Source: Notamacropus eugenii
Taxonomy: Eukaryota > Chordata > Mammalia > Diprotodontia > Macropodidae
Length of the DNA: 64,000 nucleotides
Direction: 5' to 3'
Assembly (NCBI RefSeq): GCF_028372415.1
Contig: NC_092872.1
Location: 279,561,206-279,625,205 of the forward strand
The position numbers and the translations under genes were made by a program. The notes below the pieces were generated by a model, which saw only the letters and a program-made list of their open reading frames with translations, did no database searches and was not told the origin of the DNA. This document shows positions 47,176 to 58,658 of the stretch, piece by piece (position 1 is the stretch's first letter; each line of letters starts with the position of its first letter).

Positions 47176-47440
47176 TCACTTCATGACCAAACTGCCTTCT
47201 CTTCCAGTCAGTCCCACACCAGATTCTTTGATTGTTGGCCCCCATTGGCCACATTTCACCTCTGCCCTTTGATACTCACTCTGGGCAGGTCACTGAACCT
47301 CTCTGAGCCCCGTGTGACTTGGTGTCAAGAGCTCTGGTGTACAGAACAGTTGGAAATTCAGAAAAGTCTTCCTCCATTCTCCTTTTCCTCCATAACAATA
47401 ATAATACGTGACATCTATAGCAGGCTTGAGAGTTCATCTA
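47176..47440. other. No recognisable feature
   Basis: Unique intronic sequence. Confidence 0.45.
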
Positions 47441-47444
47441 TGTA

Positions 47445-48270
47445 TGGCGGACAGGGTGCTGGTCTCAGAGTTAGAAATATATCCTCTCAAATCCTGCCTT
47501 AGATACTTCCTGTCTGGGTGACCCAGACAAGGGGCTGAACTGCTTTGTGCCTTGGTATCCTCATCTGTAAAAGGAGGAGGTTGACTTTTTCTTGAGGTTA
47601 CTCCCCCCCAGCTCCAACTCTGTGGTTCTATATGATCTGCTGACGTCTATGAGCTCCACAGACCCCCTAAGATATTACAGGCTTTATTAGCCTCATTTTA
47701 CAGATGGGAAAATTGAGGCTCAGAGAAGGTCATACAACAAGCACCTACTGGAGGTAGCATTTGATTTCTGATCCCTCTTCAGCCTAAGTCCTGACCTCTT
47801 TTTACTCGGGTGGCACAATGGTCAGCATGGTGGCCCTGGAGTCAGGAGGACCTGAGCTCCAGTGTGGTCTCTGACACCTAGCAGCTGGTGACCCTGGATA
47901 AGGCACTTCACTCCTGCCTTCCTCAGTTTCCTCATCTTTAAAGTGAGGATAATGATAACATCTACCTAGGGGTTTGTTGTAAGGATCAGATGCTTAGCAA
48001 CGAGTCATTTAAATGACAGTTATTTTTACTTATCATTATCATTGCCACACTGACTCCAAGACGCTGAGAATGATGAAATTATGGGACCACAGGTTTGGAG
48101 CGGGGAGGGGTCTCAAAGTTCACTGAATACAATCTTCTCATTTTATAGATGGGGAAACTGAGGCTAAGGGGGTGAAGAAGTGTGCCCAAGGTTCCACAGG
48201 GAGCATGGGGCTGAGCTGGGACTTGGAAGAGTCTCTGATGTTGAATCCAAGATTCTTTCTGCTCTCTGGG
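47445..48270. repeat. Cluster of four CORE-SINE/MIR copies
   Basis: 47445-47640 (+), 47670-47805 (-), 47808-48045 (+, complete) and 48060-48240 (-). Motifs include ctgtaaaaggaggaggttga, ttttacagatgggaaaattg, agtcaggaggacctgagctc and gatggggaaactgaggct. Confidence 0.8.
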
Positions 48271-48689
48271 CAGAAGGACTAGAAGGAAAGTTAGTGCCTC
48301 TTTTCCATGCTTTACTCAGAGAAAGAGGCTCCCTTCCTCTATTGCTGCCACAAGGAGCCCAAAGACGAAGTGCCCTAAATGACAGGAAACTTCTAAAGAA
48401 AAAAAAGATCAGGTTGGTCACAGTCCCATTCCTGGACTTGAGTCCACAAGTGACCATTGGCTCCCACCTCCAGGAACCTCCGTCTTTGTTGGTGGCCACT
48501 CATCCAGCAATCTCAACTATGTAAAACACATTGGAGTATTTGGACAAGCAGAGCAGGAACAATTTATATTCAGAAGTAAACAGAATGCAAAAATAGTGCA
48601 TAGAAGTGAGCGTGAGAAAGCAGGGCATCCAACCCATTGGTCCATAAGAGCATGGTCAGGTTTGCCTGGAATTTCAGGGTTGGAAGCCA

Positions 48690-48830
48690 GGGCCCTCCCA
48701 GGCCGAGTTGTCCAACTCCTGACCCCAAAGGATGCCCCAATAAGGGGTCATCTGGTCTCAGTCTGAAGACATCCAGGAACGAGGAATCCATCTGATGAGC
48801 TGGCAGAGGCCAGCATCAAACTATAGATTC
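48690..48830 (+). mobile_element. CR1/L3-like fragment
   Basis: gtcatctggtctcagtctga, then gacatccaggaacgaggaat. Confidence 0.6.
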
Positions 48831-48902
48831 CTGGGTAGCCTGCCTGGGCTTGGACATTGCTTGCTGGACTTTGGGAGAGGAACAGAAAATACAGAATGGA
48901 GG

Positions 48903-49026
48903 GCAGGTTAGCAATCTCATTCACATTTGTGAACAGAGCCCTGCGCCAGATCACCCCACCCATCACAAAACCACAATTTCTCATGATAACACGGCCCTTG
49001 ACTCCACTTTCAGCCACAGTAATGAG
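48903..49026 (-). other. Unexplained open stretch after a good splice acceptor
   Basis: On the minus strand tttcagtctgcag is followed by 41 open codons (LITVAESGVKGRVIMRNCGF then VMGGVIWRRALFTN). Phase 0 matches the end of the RNLS exon at 54462. No strong donor was found, and the frame runs on to a stop at 48748. No family is recognised. It could be an alternative last exon, a fragment of an old repeat, or chance. Confidence 0.25.
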
Positions 49027-49214
49027 CTGCAGACTGAAAGCTGGGCTCAAGAGGTTGTCAGATGAAACAAACCTTTGGGAATCCTGCTGGTCCTGGCTTG
49101 CTCGGGCTCCAGCCTGTGCTGGCTGGGAATGGCTCTGGATTGCAGAAGACCCTGAGTGGGGGCTCCCTAGTGGACAGCCATGGGGAGAAGAGGAACCTGG
49201 TAGGTCTTGTCCCT

Positions 49215-49350
49215 TCCACTGTTCATTCAGGCTTAAAATGAGAGCAAACTTTCTAACAGTGAGAACTGTCTATCCCAGAGTGGAAGAGACCCTTACCCAC
49301 AGAGGTTCCCCAGTGGGTATTCGATGAATACTTGTATTGGATCAGTTGGA
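49215..49350 (+). mobile_element. CR1/L3 fragment
   Basis: caaactttctaacagtgaga, then ctgtctatcccagagtgga. Confidence 0.7.
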
Positions 49351-49387
49351 TCATATGGTTTTGAGGTCTATCCCAAGCTAAAATTTG

Positions 49388-49565
49388 GTGTGGCACAGTG
49401 GAAAGAATACTAGATTCAGAGTCAGAGGATGTGACTTTGAATCCTGCCCTGCCAGTTACCAGTTGTCTAACTTGGGCAAGACCCTTCACTTCTGGGCTTG
49501 TTTACTTTTCTATCAAGTGAGGGGTCGGGTCAGATAACTATCTCTTTCAGCTCTAATGCTACACT
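49388..49565 (+). repeat. CORE-SINE
   Basis: gtggcacagtggaaagaata, ending tctttcagctctaatgct. Confidence 0.8.
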
Positions 49566-50400
49566 TCTGTGGCTTGGAAGCAACAGACACCTCACTGGAC
49601 ATGGGACTGTCCACAAACCACAGGAGTCTTCAGGGGAGAAAGGGTCTCCTGTCTGGCAGCCTTGTCCTCTGGGCACATCTGTCGCTCTGTGAAGAGGCCC
49701 TAATGGAATTCCCAAGGTATTTATTCTTACTTCTGGTAGATGCCTGTTTACAAAAATGGGGAGTAATGTAAATCCTCGGAGCCGAGAGCAGAGCAGATGC
49801 TGCTGGCAATGTGTGTTTACATGTTTAGAGATAGGGAATGGGGCGTCTCTAGAAAAGGATGGAGCCACAGATTCATGTCAACAGTGTTGGCGGGGTGAGT
49901 GGGGAGCAGACTTCCAAGGCAGGAATAAGGGCCAGGAGGGAAGGGGAAGGTGTGCTGGGGAATTCAGTCTCTTAAAGAGTCTTCTGATCATTTGAGGCCA
50001 ATAGAGTCAAAAATACCCTGTGCCCTGGCTCCTGCTGCCCACTGTTTGGAAGGAAATGGAACCCAAATGACCCCAGCTCATTTACACTTAACTCATCAAC
50101 ACGCAGTTTGCTGAGAGGGCCGATGGCCAGAAAGCCTGCAGAGTCCAACTTTAAATCCTTCCCTGTCTCTTAACAAGAGGAAGCTACATGATGGCAGCTA
50201 AAAAAAACAAAGGGAATTCAGAGTCCCAACTCTTCCAAGGTCCCCGATGGCTTCTCACTGACTGGTCAACATCCCCCATGCTCACTTTGGAAAGGAATTC
50301 TGAAGTCCCCCTTGCTTTCACTCCCTTGGCCAGGGGCAACCAGGTTTCCTGCCACCCAAGGGACAGGGGAGCCACTTCTGCTGCATCCTACCAACTGGAC
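49566..50400. other. No recognisable feature
   Basis: Unique intronic sequence. Confidence 0.45.
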
Positions 50401-50404
50401 ACAA

Positions 50405-50585
50405 TGGGAGGAGCCTGAGCTGGGGGCCAGGCACCGAGTTCAAATTGTGATTTTGGTACTTTTTGCCAATGGGACACTGGACAAGTCTTTACTCCCCTGG
50501 GCCTTGGTTTTCTCATGTATGAGAAGAGGGCGCTGTACCAGATGGCCTCTGAAGTCCCTTCTCCCATAGATCTACAGTCCTAGGC
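50405..50585 (+). repeat. CORE-SINE
   Basis: gagttcaaattgtgattttg, ending ccatagatctacagtccta. Confidence 0.75.
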
Positions 50586-50799
50586 TTGACCCCATCAAGC
50601 CAAGTCTGGTCTTCCCTACTTAACCCCTCCTAAACACTTCCTGCTTTCCCTCTGAATAGGATTAGAAGGGGAGAAGAGAGAGGGAGATAGTACTGCCCAC
50701 CCACCTCCGAGTTTTCCTGGAGAAAGACCAGCCTTAGCAGCTTTCTTCCATTTTTACATTACCAAATTTCTTTTGGACATCTTAAATTGGATGTACTGT

Positions 50800-51375
50800 A
50801 GATGACAAATTCAATAAATTCAAAGCACAATTCATTACCTTCACCTCCCCTGCCCAAGTTCCTTCCTCTTCCCTGATTCTCTAGGGCACCCCTCCTGCCA
50901 TTGTCTCAGTCACTAGGGGCCCCCACCTCAGGGTTGTCCTTGACTGGTCCCTTGATCAGATCAGGCAGCCAATCCATTGTCAAAGCTTGTCCTTGTACCA
51001 TCACATTATCTCCCCTATGGGTTCCCTTTTCTTTCCTCATGTAGCCCCCAGCTTGGAGCAGGCATTTCAAGTCTTCCACAGCCTGGCTGCTGGAGGCCCC
51101 CCTTTCATGATCTCCATGGTCAGAGACGAATTACCTTCTGACTCCACTTTGAGTCTCGGCTGGTGCATCTGCCAGGTCTAGAATGTGTTCCCTCCACTCA
51201 CTGGCCTTTTTGGGTACCCCTGGTCCTTAGCGATTTTTCCTCCCCACATTCCTTTGGATGTACCCCTCAATTTACTGTATTCTCTAGAATGGAAGCACCT
51301 TGAGGTTAAGAGCTGTATCTCCTCTTGTCCTTGTCTCCCCTCCCACTAGCACCTGGTGTGGATCCTTGCACCTAG
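50800..51375 (+). mobile_element. L2 ORF2 C-terminal region and 3' UTR
   Basis: Frames show a VLDWSL-like block near 50935, SLYHHIISP at 50990, then the 3' UTR (tagaatggaagcaccttgag) and gcacctggtgtggatccttg. Confidence 0.75.
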
Positions 51376-51818
51376 AAAAGAACTCAAAAGTTCTCAAAAG
51401 AACTGTCCATTATGAACAGCCGTATCATCAATTGCTCCAAATCACTAATAATGAGGGAAATTCAAGGGAAATCACCTCACATTCAGTAAGCTGGCAAGGG
51501 TAACAAATCCAGTTCCAAGGGATGGCTCACTGGGGAGGGGGAGAGACAAAATTTGGAAAGAAGCTACTGTGACAACAAAGAGATTGATTAGAATATAAGA
51601 TACTGTGTTGGAGGGGGCTGATGGATTCTCTGAGGGTAACCTAATGCAAGGTGCTGCATGACTCATGCCTCTGTCCTCTTTCATGATTGAGCTGGGGATG
51701 ATGTCACAGAATGTCTAGCAAGGTGGGATTCCCCTGAGGTGCAGCAGGTTTTCTGAGTGGATCCATGCAGTCCTCCCCCCACCCCCCGCAACTGGCTTTG
51801 GGGTTAGAGGTAGGGAAC
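51376..51818. other. No recognisable feature
   Basis: Unique intronic sequence with a C-rich run near 51775. Confidence 0.45.
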
Positions 51819-51821
51819 AAA

Positions 51822-52078
51822 AATTAATTAAGCACCTACTGTGTGCGTGGCCCTGTGCTAAGTGCTTTAGAAGTATTATCTTATTTAATCCTCTCAACAA
51901 TTCTGGGAAGTAGGTGCTGTTATGATCCCCATTTTACAGATGAGGAAACTGAGGCAGGCAGAGAGGTGAAATGATTTGCCTAGGGTCACACAGCTAAGTA
52001 TCTGAATCTGGATCTGAACCCAGGTCTTTCTGATTCTGGTTGTAGTGTTCTATCTACTGTGTCACCCAGCTGCCTCTA
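51822..52078 (-). repeat. MIR, near full length
   Basis: taagcacctactgtgtgcgt, cagatgaggaaactgaggca, gggtcacacagctaagtatc, ending gtgtcacccagctgcctc. Confidence 0.92.
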
Positions 52079-52082
52079 ATCC

Positions 52083-52235
52083 AGATCTGGGTTAGAATTC
52101 TGGCTCTATGACTTATTGCTTGCATGATCTTGGCCATGGCATTTTCTCTCTGTAGGCCTCAGTTCCCTCATCTGTAAAATAAGGAGGTTGGAGTCAATGA
52201 CCTCTATGATTCCTGGAAGCTCTAAATTCTCTCTT
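52083..52235 (+). repeat. CORE-SINE
   Basis: ggttagaattctggctctat, then tcatctgtaaaataaggagg. Confidence 0.85.
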
Positions 52236-53205
52236 TGGGCCCCTTCCATTCATTCACGTTTGAATGACCTTAATCTCCAGATGACAAGAATAGATGGTTC
52301 CTGACTCAACTCATCTCATCTGCATTTACTCAAATGTGATTTATGACTGACCACTATCCTGAAGGACAAACTTAGACCCTTAGAGTCTTAACTGAAAGGG
52401 GTGTTGGAGGTTATCCAGTTTGATGGATGATAGATAGGTTTTGCGCCTTGCCAAAGACTACATCTCCCCACCATGGGAGGAGTCTAAGAAGGACCCAGGT
52501 ACACCATTCCATTCCTTGCCAGGCTAATGAAGGAAAACCTCTTTTTTACCTATAGGAAACTTGACCTTGATTTCCAGATAGATGAAACCTCCAGTGCCCA
52601 GACCACTGCTCTGTGGAGTGGGTTCCTGACAAATATCTGCTGTTACTATGAGCAAGCACTGATCAGATGCTGACTATGAGACAGGTAGTGAGGCCTAGTA
52701 GAAAGAGTGAGTCTTCAAGTCAGGAAGATGGTGGCTCAAATTTCTCTTCTGATATAGACTAGGGAGGGACCCTGGGCAAATCCCTTCACCCTCCACCTTC
52801 TAGGCACCTAAGACCACAAATGCCTACCTTGTGATGGTCTAGGGAGTAATAATCACAGGTCTGGCCCTTATCCCCTGAGCAGAAGGTCCCATGCAGACTG
52901 CAAAGCTCTGGGGGAGAGTGAGAGAAGAGAGTTCTCTCTCAAGGCCGTAATCATTTTGTGCTTTGTCTGAGGCCTGACAGCCTTTCTGAAAGGACACCCT
53001 CAGTACATGCAGACTTTGTGATGGCAGGATTGGTGCCCACAGAATGTTTCCACACAGATTTTCTCTGGATTTTAAGATGCGAGTATATCAAGGGGATCCC
53101 CAGAAAAGAGTTGGCCATGGGGCTTTCTCTAGTCTGCAAACCATTTGTAGGTCTCTTTCATTAATTCAAACCCTAGGCCAGCGCCCATGCCTAATGGCCC
53201 CATTC
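52236..53205. other. Mostly unique; MIR-like (+) at 52685-52800
   Basis: aagtcaggaagatggtggct, then accctgggcaaatcccttca. Confidence 0.5.
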
Positions 53206-53209
53206 CTTA

Positions 53210-53530
53210 ATGGAACCTTTATTAGGCACTCGCTTTGTGCCAGGCACTTTGGGAGGGTGTGAGGTGAAAAGCCAAGTTCAAGGCAGTCCCTGACCCTGAG
53301 GAGCTTATAATCTTCTATCCCTTCTAAAAGTACTCCACTATCACTTCAGAGAATTAGCATGTTACACTTGGAAGGGACCTTATCTGGTCCAGTCTCCTCA
53401 TTTTACACAAAATACTGCAGCCCAGAGAGCAGAGGGTCATAGCTAAGGTCAACTAGCTGGATAGGGGCAGGGCTGGGTTCAAATTCAGGTCCTCTGGTCC
53501 CACATATAGGCCTCCTTCCCTTACAGCACA
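53210..53530 (-). repeat. L2 tail followed by MIR
   Basis: 53210-53315 L2 (tattaggcactcgctttgtg). 53345-53530 MIR (gggttcaaattcaggtcctc). Confidence 0.75.
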
Positions 53531-53679
53531 CTGGAGACACCAGACATTCTTTTTCATGGGCGTGCTGTTCAGTGCTGGGTGTTTCATTTTGTGTTTACAC
53601 GTCTCAGCCCCATTTCTAGAGCTGTAGCGTAGATGGTGGCCCAGGAGAGTTCTCTCCCTTGATCTCAGGATTTTAGACC

Positions 53680-53960
53680 ATATGGTCCTGTCTGTCCATG
53701 GAGAGGCCTCCCAAAGACCCTGCCTGGTGAGTCGTCCTCCAGCCTCTGCTTCGAGCCCTCAGCGGAGAGGGTCCCTTCTTCTCTAGGCAGTCCATGACCC
53801 TTGGGGACACCTCTCTTGTCTACAGAAGAGTTTTTCCTTGATGTGGTGCCTTTGTTTGCCTTCTCACAACTCCCATCCATGGCTTGTTGCTCTGCCCAGG
53901 TGAGCAAAGTCTGCACTTTGGGGTGCCCACATCCCCAACATGACTTGCTTTAGCTCATTC
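53680..53960 (-). mobile_element. CR1/L3 3' region
   Basis: tcgtcctccagcctctgctt, then gaagagtttttccttgatgt and gttgctctgcccag. Confidence 0.65.
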
Positions 53961-54019
53961 TGCTCCTGAGACTCACAACTTTGAACATTACTATTTAAGA
54001 GAGGTCAGTGAGATGTGGT

Positions 54020-54300
54020 GGGAGGCATTCTGAGAATCTCTTACCTGTGTATCCCTGTGTGACTTCAGGAAAACCACATAACTTGCTTTTGGACCTGATG
54101 ATCCAGTGCTCTTATTCACAACCATAGCGCTGTGAAGAGAGGTGCTGGACAGATTTGGGTTTAGAGTCAAAGGGCTGCCCCTGCTACTCCAGAGTCCTCA
54201 GTGGAAGACCCTTAATCCCTCTGGGCCTCAGGCTCTTCATGGATATAGTAAGGGGTTAGAGTAGATGGCTTCTTCTAGGTCTAAAGCTATGATCCTCTGC
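54020..54300 (+). repeat. CORE-SINE, degraded
   Basis: ctgggcctcaggctcttcat, ending ggtctaaagctatgatcctc. Confidence 0.7.
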
Positions 54301-54461
54301 CTCCAGTGACAAGAAAACTGGCCATAAATAGAGGAGTAGATTGGGTGAAACTAATACATCCCCTTGGCCTTAGGGATTGATCTCACAGCTGAGACTATCT
54401 CTCTGTACAGGCAGAGGCCATGCCATGGATGGGAGAGCTGTGCAGAGGACCTCCTTCTCAC

Positions 54462-54637
54462 CTGGGAGTATGTCCATCGGTGGCATGTGGTGCTAGCTGG
54501 CCTGGGCATGCCTGGCAGGATGCTGCTCACTTGCTGCACGATCACATCCTGCACATCGTCAATGCTCTTCTCCAAGTTCTCCATTCCAAAGGAGGTGGTG
54601 GTGTGGACAACCACAGACGGGCCTGAGCCCTGTGCAT
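54462..54637 (-). CDS. RNLS: Renalase, penultimate coding exon
   Basis: Renalase is a secreted/cytosolic FAD-dependent oxidase of isomeric NAD(P)H forms. This exon encodes 58 residues plus the last two bases of a split codon. The 3' splice site reads ctcctgcag before position 54637 and the 5' splice site reads CCCAG then gtgagaagg at 54461. The peptide aligns without gaps to human renalase residues 235-292 as I recall them, with about 29 of 58 identical. Matching blocks are GPS, HTT, DVQ, ILPG and the final W..SQ. The exon ends at a codon boundary, as the human one does, where known isoforms diverge (residue 293). It belongs to the substrate/FAD domain region before the C-terminal FAD-contacting segment. 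No stop or frameshift is seen. The previous exon is not in the window. An overlapping plus-strand frame is a shadow. Confidence 0.93.
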
Positions 54638-54880
54638 CTGCAGGAGGGTAAGAGACCAAAAGGGGACCCTTAGAGTGGATAGCAACAAAGTTGTGGAGCT
54701 TAAGACAGTGCTCAAAAAACCCTGGGAGCAGGTCTGAGAAAGAGGAAGTTCAGCAGAAATTCTGGAAGCCAAAGAGCAGAATCCTCCTAAAACAGGCTTC
54801 TCTTTATCTCCCCCCTCTCCTAGGACAGTGGGCTAACAAGAGCCAACAATTCATGGTGTGGTGTTGCTGTTATAATGTTA

Positions 54881-55993
54881 TGTTCAGAACATGGCATCAA
54901 GGTCAGCTACCATATTGATGGTAAGTTCTTTAATTTGAAAAGGCTACAAGCCAAGACCAAAGTGAAAGGAGTGTTGGTACATGATTTTCTGTTTGCAGAT
55001 GATTGTGCACTCAGTGCAGCATCTGAAACTGAGATGCAACAAAGTATGGATCAATTCTCTGCAGCCTGTGCTAGTTTTGACCTAATAATTAGAACAAAAA
55101 AACACAGGTGCTCCATCAGCAACCACCACACCATCCATACATGGAACCATTGATTATAGCAAATGGAGAAGTTTTGAATGCTGTGGATAAGTTCACTTAC
55201 CTTGGTAGTGTACTTTCCAGGGATGCACACATTGATAATGAGGTTGATGCAGGCATAGCCAGAGCTAGCTCAATGTTTGGGAGGCTCCAAAGAAAAGTTT
55301 GAGAGAGAAGAGATATTAGACTGACTACCAGACTGAAGGTCTACAGAGCCGTTGTGCTGACCTCATTGTTGTATGCCTGGGAAACATGGACAGTCTACTA
55401 GCACCATGCCAGGAAACTGGATCTCTTCCATTTGAACTGTCTTAGGAAGGTTCTGAGGATCACCTGGCAGGATAAGGTACCAGACACTGAGGTCCTTGCT
55501 TGAATTAAACTGCCAAGCATTCAAACTATGCTTCAGAGAGCACAACTCCAATGGGCTGGCCATGTTGTTCAAATGCAAAATATACACTTGCCAAAAAGAC
55601 TATATTATGGAGAACTCGCATGGGGCAAGTGATCACATGGTGGCCAGAAGAAGCAATACAAGAACACTCTCAAGGTCTCTCTCAAGAACTTTGGATTTGA
55701 TTGTGGGACATGGAAGGCACTGGCACAGGACCACTCAGGATGGTGTGCCCACATCAGAAAGGGTGCTGTGCCCTATGAGCAAAGCAGAATTGAGACAACA
55801 CAAAGGAAACGTAGGATGTGCAAATTTAGAGTATCCACCCCAAATGTTCATTCGGACTATTTGTGCCCAAACTGTGGTAGGGCATTCTGCCGAGCTCGTA
55901 TTGGTCTGATCACGCAGTCAGCCACACTGAAACTTGACTTTATCGTGGATGTCATTTTGGTCCTCTTCGAGAATGAAGGACAACAACTAACTA
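54881..55993 (+). mobile_element. RTE-like LINE, 3' part of the polyprotein, 5'-truncated
   Basis: Starts inside the RT: VHDFLFADDCALSAASETEM at 54981-55040 holds the F.DD catalytic motif. It continues with FTYLGSVLSRDAHIDNEVDA, LQWAGHVVQM, and a C-terminal zinc-finger-like CPNCGRAF at 55865-55888. It ends ttttggtcctcttc and gaaggacaacaact. The duplication ataatgtta lies at 54872-54880 and 55994-56002. Several in-frame stops and frameshifts are present. It is antisense to RNLS. Confidence 0.85.
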
Positions 55994-56054
55994 ATAATGT
56001 TAAGTTTGCTGCTAATTAATAGTTACAAATGCTGTCTACTTTAGGATTTGTATT

Positions 56055-56435
56055 TTAATAATAGTTGATATTGTAAGCACTTCAAAACTTGGAAAACATT
56101 TTTCTGACATTATCTCCCAGGAGCCCTCCAACAGCTAAGAAGTAGGTGCTAATATTAGCCCTGGTTTAGAAATGAGGAAACTGAGGTTCGAGTAGCCTGG
56201 TGACACAACATGGATGTTCTTTGGGTCCAGCCACTGAATTGATACTGAATGTACTTAATTGTATAATTATCCAGCCCATATCTATAAGGGTGGCATACAT
56301 AGCTGTATCAAATCTGGGCTATGTGACCTTGGCTGAGAAACTTCACCTTTATTTCCTCATCTATAAAACAAGAGTCTTGGACTAGGTAGCCCCAGAGGTA
56401 ACTTTTGGCTCTAAACTGATGATTCTAGGATCCTA
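56055..56435. repeat. CORE-SINE (-) at 56055-56210 and CORE-SINE (+) at 56300-56435
   Basis: aatgaggaaactgaggttcg for the first. gctatgtgaccttggctgag, ending actgatgattctaggatc, for the second. Confidence 0.7.
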
Positions 56436-57200
56436 TGGAATATTTTGCTAAAATTTAACTGCACTGTGTCTGTAGCAATCCCCAATCTGATTATTGAGTA
56501 ATCCTGTGCAAAAAAAGGAAAGGGACTTCCTTGGAATGACCTGTGATCTCACTGAAACCACTTGGGCCTGCTTTTCTCACCATCCTCTTAATAAAACATT
56601 CTAGAGCAAAACATTGCCAGAAGTTGAAGTCAAGTTCACTAGCCTTGCTTTGGGAAACCCCACTCTCTTCTGTGTTTTTTTTTTTTTTATTGTAATAATC
56701 TTCTCTCCCCTCCCCCCTTCTCTAGTTCAGCCTTACTCCCTCACCCCTTGTTCCTCCACAATCCTTCAAAGATCACAGGTAATGGTTCAGGAATCTCATC
56801 TAACAGATTTTTCAGTACCAGGGGATGTCTTTCATTTGGGCCAGGTAACTTGGACTAATCAAGTTTAATTAATGGCTCTCTTTCCATTTGCCCATTTCTC
56901 TAGGCTTTTTTGTCCTTTCTAATCCTTTCCAGGTAATTCCCCCTGGCAGAGGAAGGTAGAAACACCATAAGAATTGAGTTTCTTCCCCATTTCTTGGTAG
57001 TGTATCACCATTATCCTCCTACCTTCCCAGAGCAGGGGTCAGTCTTACTTTTCCCAATGTAGCCACTCCCTCCTCAGATACAATTTTGTTTTTCTTATCT
57101 TTCCTGGACAAGCTTGATCTCTCTTGATACTGTTTTTACAGGACCTTTCTGTACTATTGTATTCCTTTCTGTTTCACTAAATTTTGTGGGTTTTTTTTCT
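56436..57200. other. No recognisable feature
   Basis: T-rich intronic DNA. Confidence 0.4.
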
Positions 57201-57204
57201 AAAT

Positions 57205-57310
57205 CAAAGGCAGAGAGGGAGCAAAGCCAAGATGGTGGAGTAAAGGGAGCACTTTTTCTGAAGTCTCCTAATCTGCCCTTTTAAAACAACTTTTAAAAAC
57301 TGCTTCAAGG
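57205..57310 (+). mobile_element. Outer L1: start of 5' UTR
   Basis: gggagcaaagccaagatggt, then aaaactgcttcaa. The continuation of this UTR is found after 59478, so the block in between is an insertion. Confidence 0.7.
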
Positions 57311-57870
57311 TGGGGTGGAGCCAAGATGGCAGAGCAGAAAGGAGCATATGCTCTAGCACATCCCCCACAGCTCACAAAATACCTGTAAAAAATGACTCTC
57401 AACAAATTCTAGACCATCAGAAGCCACAGAACAACAGAGTGAAAGAGGTTTCCAGCCAAAGGTAATCTGAAAGGCCTACAGGAAAGGTCTATCTCACGGG
57501 ATGCTGAGTGTAGTGGAGCCCAGACCTGGCCAGGCAGCACTGGGAGGAACAGGACCTGAAGAGACCTCCGGGGCAGAATTCCCAGGAGGGAGGGTCCCAG
57601 ATCCCTCAACCCACAAGTAACAAAGAAAGCTCCAAAAGTCATCGTGGGAGGGCTTTCCCAGCTGGGCGAGAAGGGAATGGGGTTCCCCCAGCACTAGCCC
57701 CAGGCAGCGGTAAAAGCAGCAGCAGGAGGCTGGTGGCTATGGTGGCTGAGGAAGCAGCCTGGGTCCATTGTCCAGGCAACTCAGCTTAAAGCCTGCGGTG
57801 GAACGGAGCAGCTGATCAGAACCTCAGCCCTCAGTGATGGCCCCACCCTCACCCAAAGCCCCTGGGGGAG

Positions 57871-58470
57871 TTGAAGATAGAAAACAAAACCAAAAGTTTG
57901 AAAAAAAAAATAGAAGATAATGTGAAACGTCTCATTGGAAAAACAACTGATCTGGAAAATAGATCCAGGAGAGACAATTTAAAAATTATGGAACTACCTG
58001 AAAGCCATGATCCAAAAAAGAGCTCAGACATTATCTTCCAGGAAATTATCAAGGAAAACTGCCCTGATATTCTAGAACCAGGGAGGAAAATAAATATTGA
58101 AAGAATCCACTGATCACCTCATGAAAGAGACTTGAAAAGAGAAACTCTTAGGAATATTGTGGTCAAATTTCAGAGTTCCCAGGTGAAGGAGAAAATATTT
58201 CAAGCATCTAGAAAGAAACAATTTGAATGTTGTGGAAATGCAATCAGGATAACACAGGATCTGGCAGCTTCTATATTAAGGGATCGAAGGGCTTGGAATA
58301 GGATATTCCAGAAGTCAAAGGAACTGGGATTAAAACCAAGAATCACCTACCCAGAAAAACTGAGTATAATACTTCAAGGACATAAATGGTCATTCAATGA
58401 TATAGAGGACTTTCAAGCATTCATGATGAAAAGACCAGAACTGAATAGAAAATTTGACCTTCAAACATAA
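57871..58470 (+). pseudogene. L1 ORF1p-like coding region of the HAL1-like element
   Basis: 200 codons including one in-frame TGA (probably from CGA by CpG decay). It covers the end of the coiled coil (KTKSLKKKIEDNVKRLIGKT), the RRM-like part and the C-terminal domain. It is shorter than typical L1 ORF1p (about 340 aa), lacking the N-terminal region. Confidence 0.8.
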
Positions 58471-58612
58471 GAATCAAGAGAAGCATGAAAAGATAAACAA
58501 GAAAGAGAAATCATAAAAGACTTTCTAAAGCTGAACTCTTTACATTCCTACATGGAAAGATAATATTTGTAACTCTTGAGACTTTTATCAGTATTTGGGT
58601 AGGTGGAGGGAT

Positions 58613-58614
<2 letters not shown>

Positions 58615-58656
<42 letters not shown>
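58615..58656. repeat. (CA)n microsatellite
   Basis: About 42 bp of perfect CA repeat within the HAL1-like 3' UTR. Confidence 0.97.

Positions 58657-58658
<2 letters not shown>

Noticed and set aside
48857-49327. Longest plus-strand frame, 156 aa
   Set aside because: It overlaps a CR1/L3 fragment at 49215-49327, has no domain and no splice or promoter context, and lies in an RNLS intron.
54529-54531. Internal GTGAGC donor-like site within the RNLS exon
   Set aside because: Using it would drop 23 residues that align gap-free to human renalase, including ILPG and W..SQ.
54364-54651. Plus-strand frame of 95 aa opposite the RNLS exon
   Set aside because: Shadow of the renalase exon. The minus strand has the splice sites and the homology.
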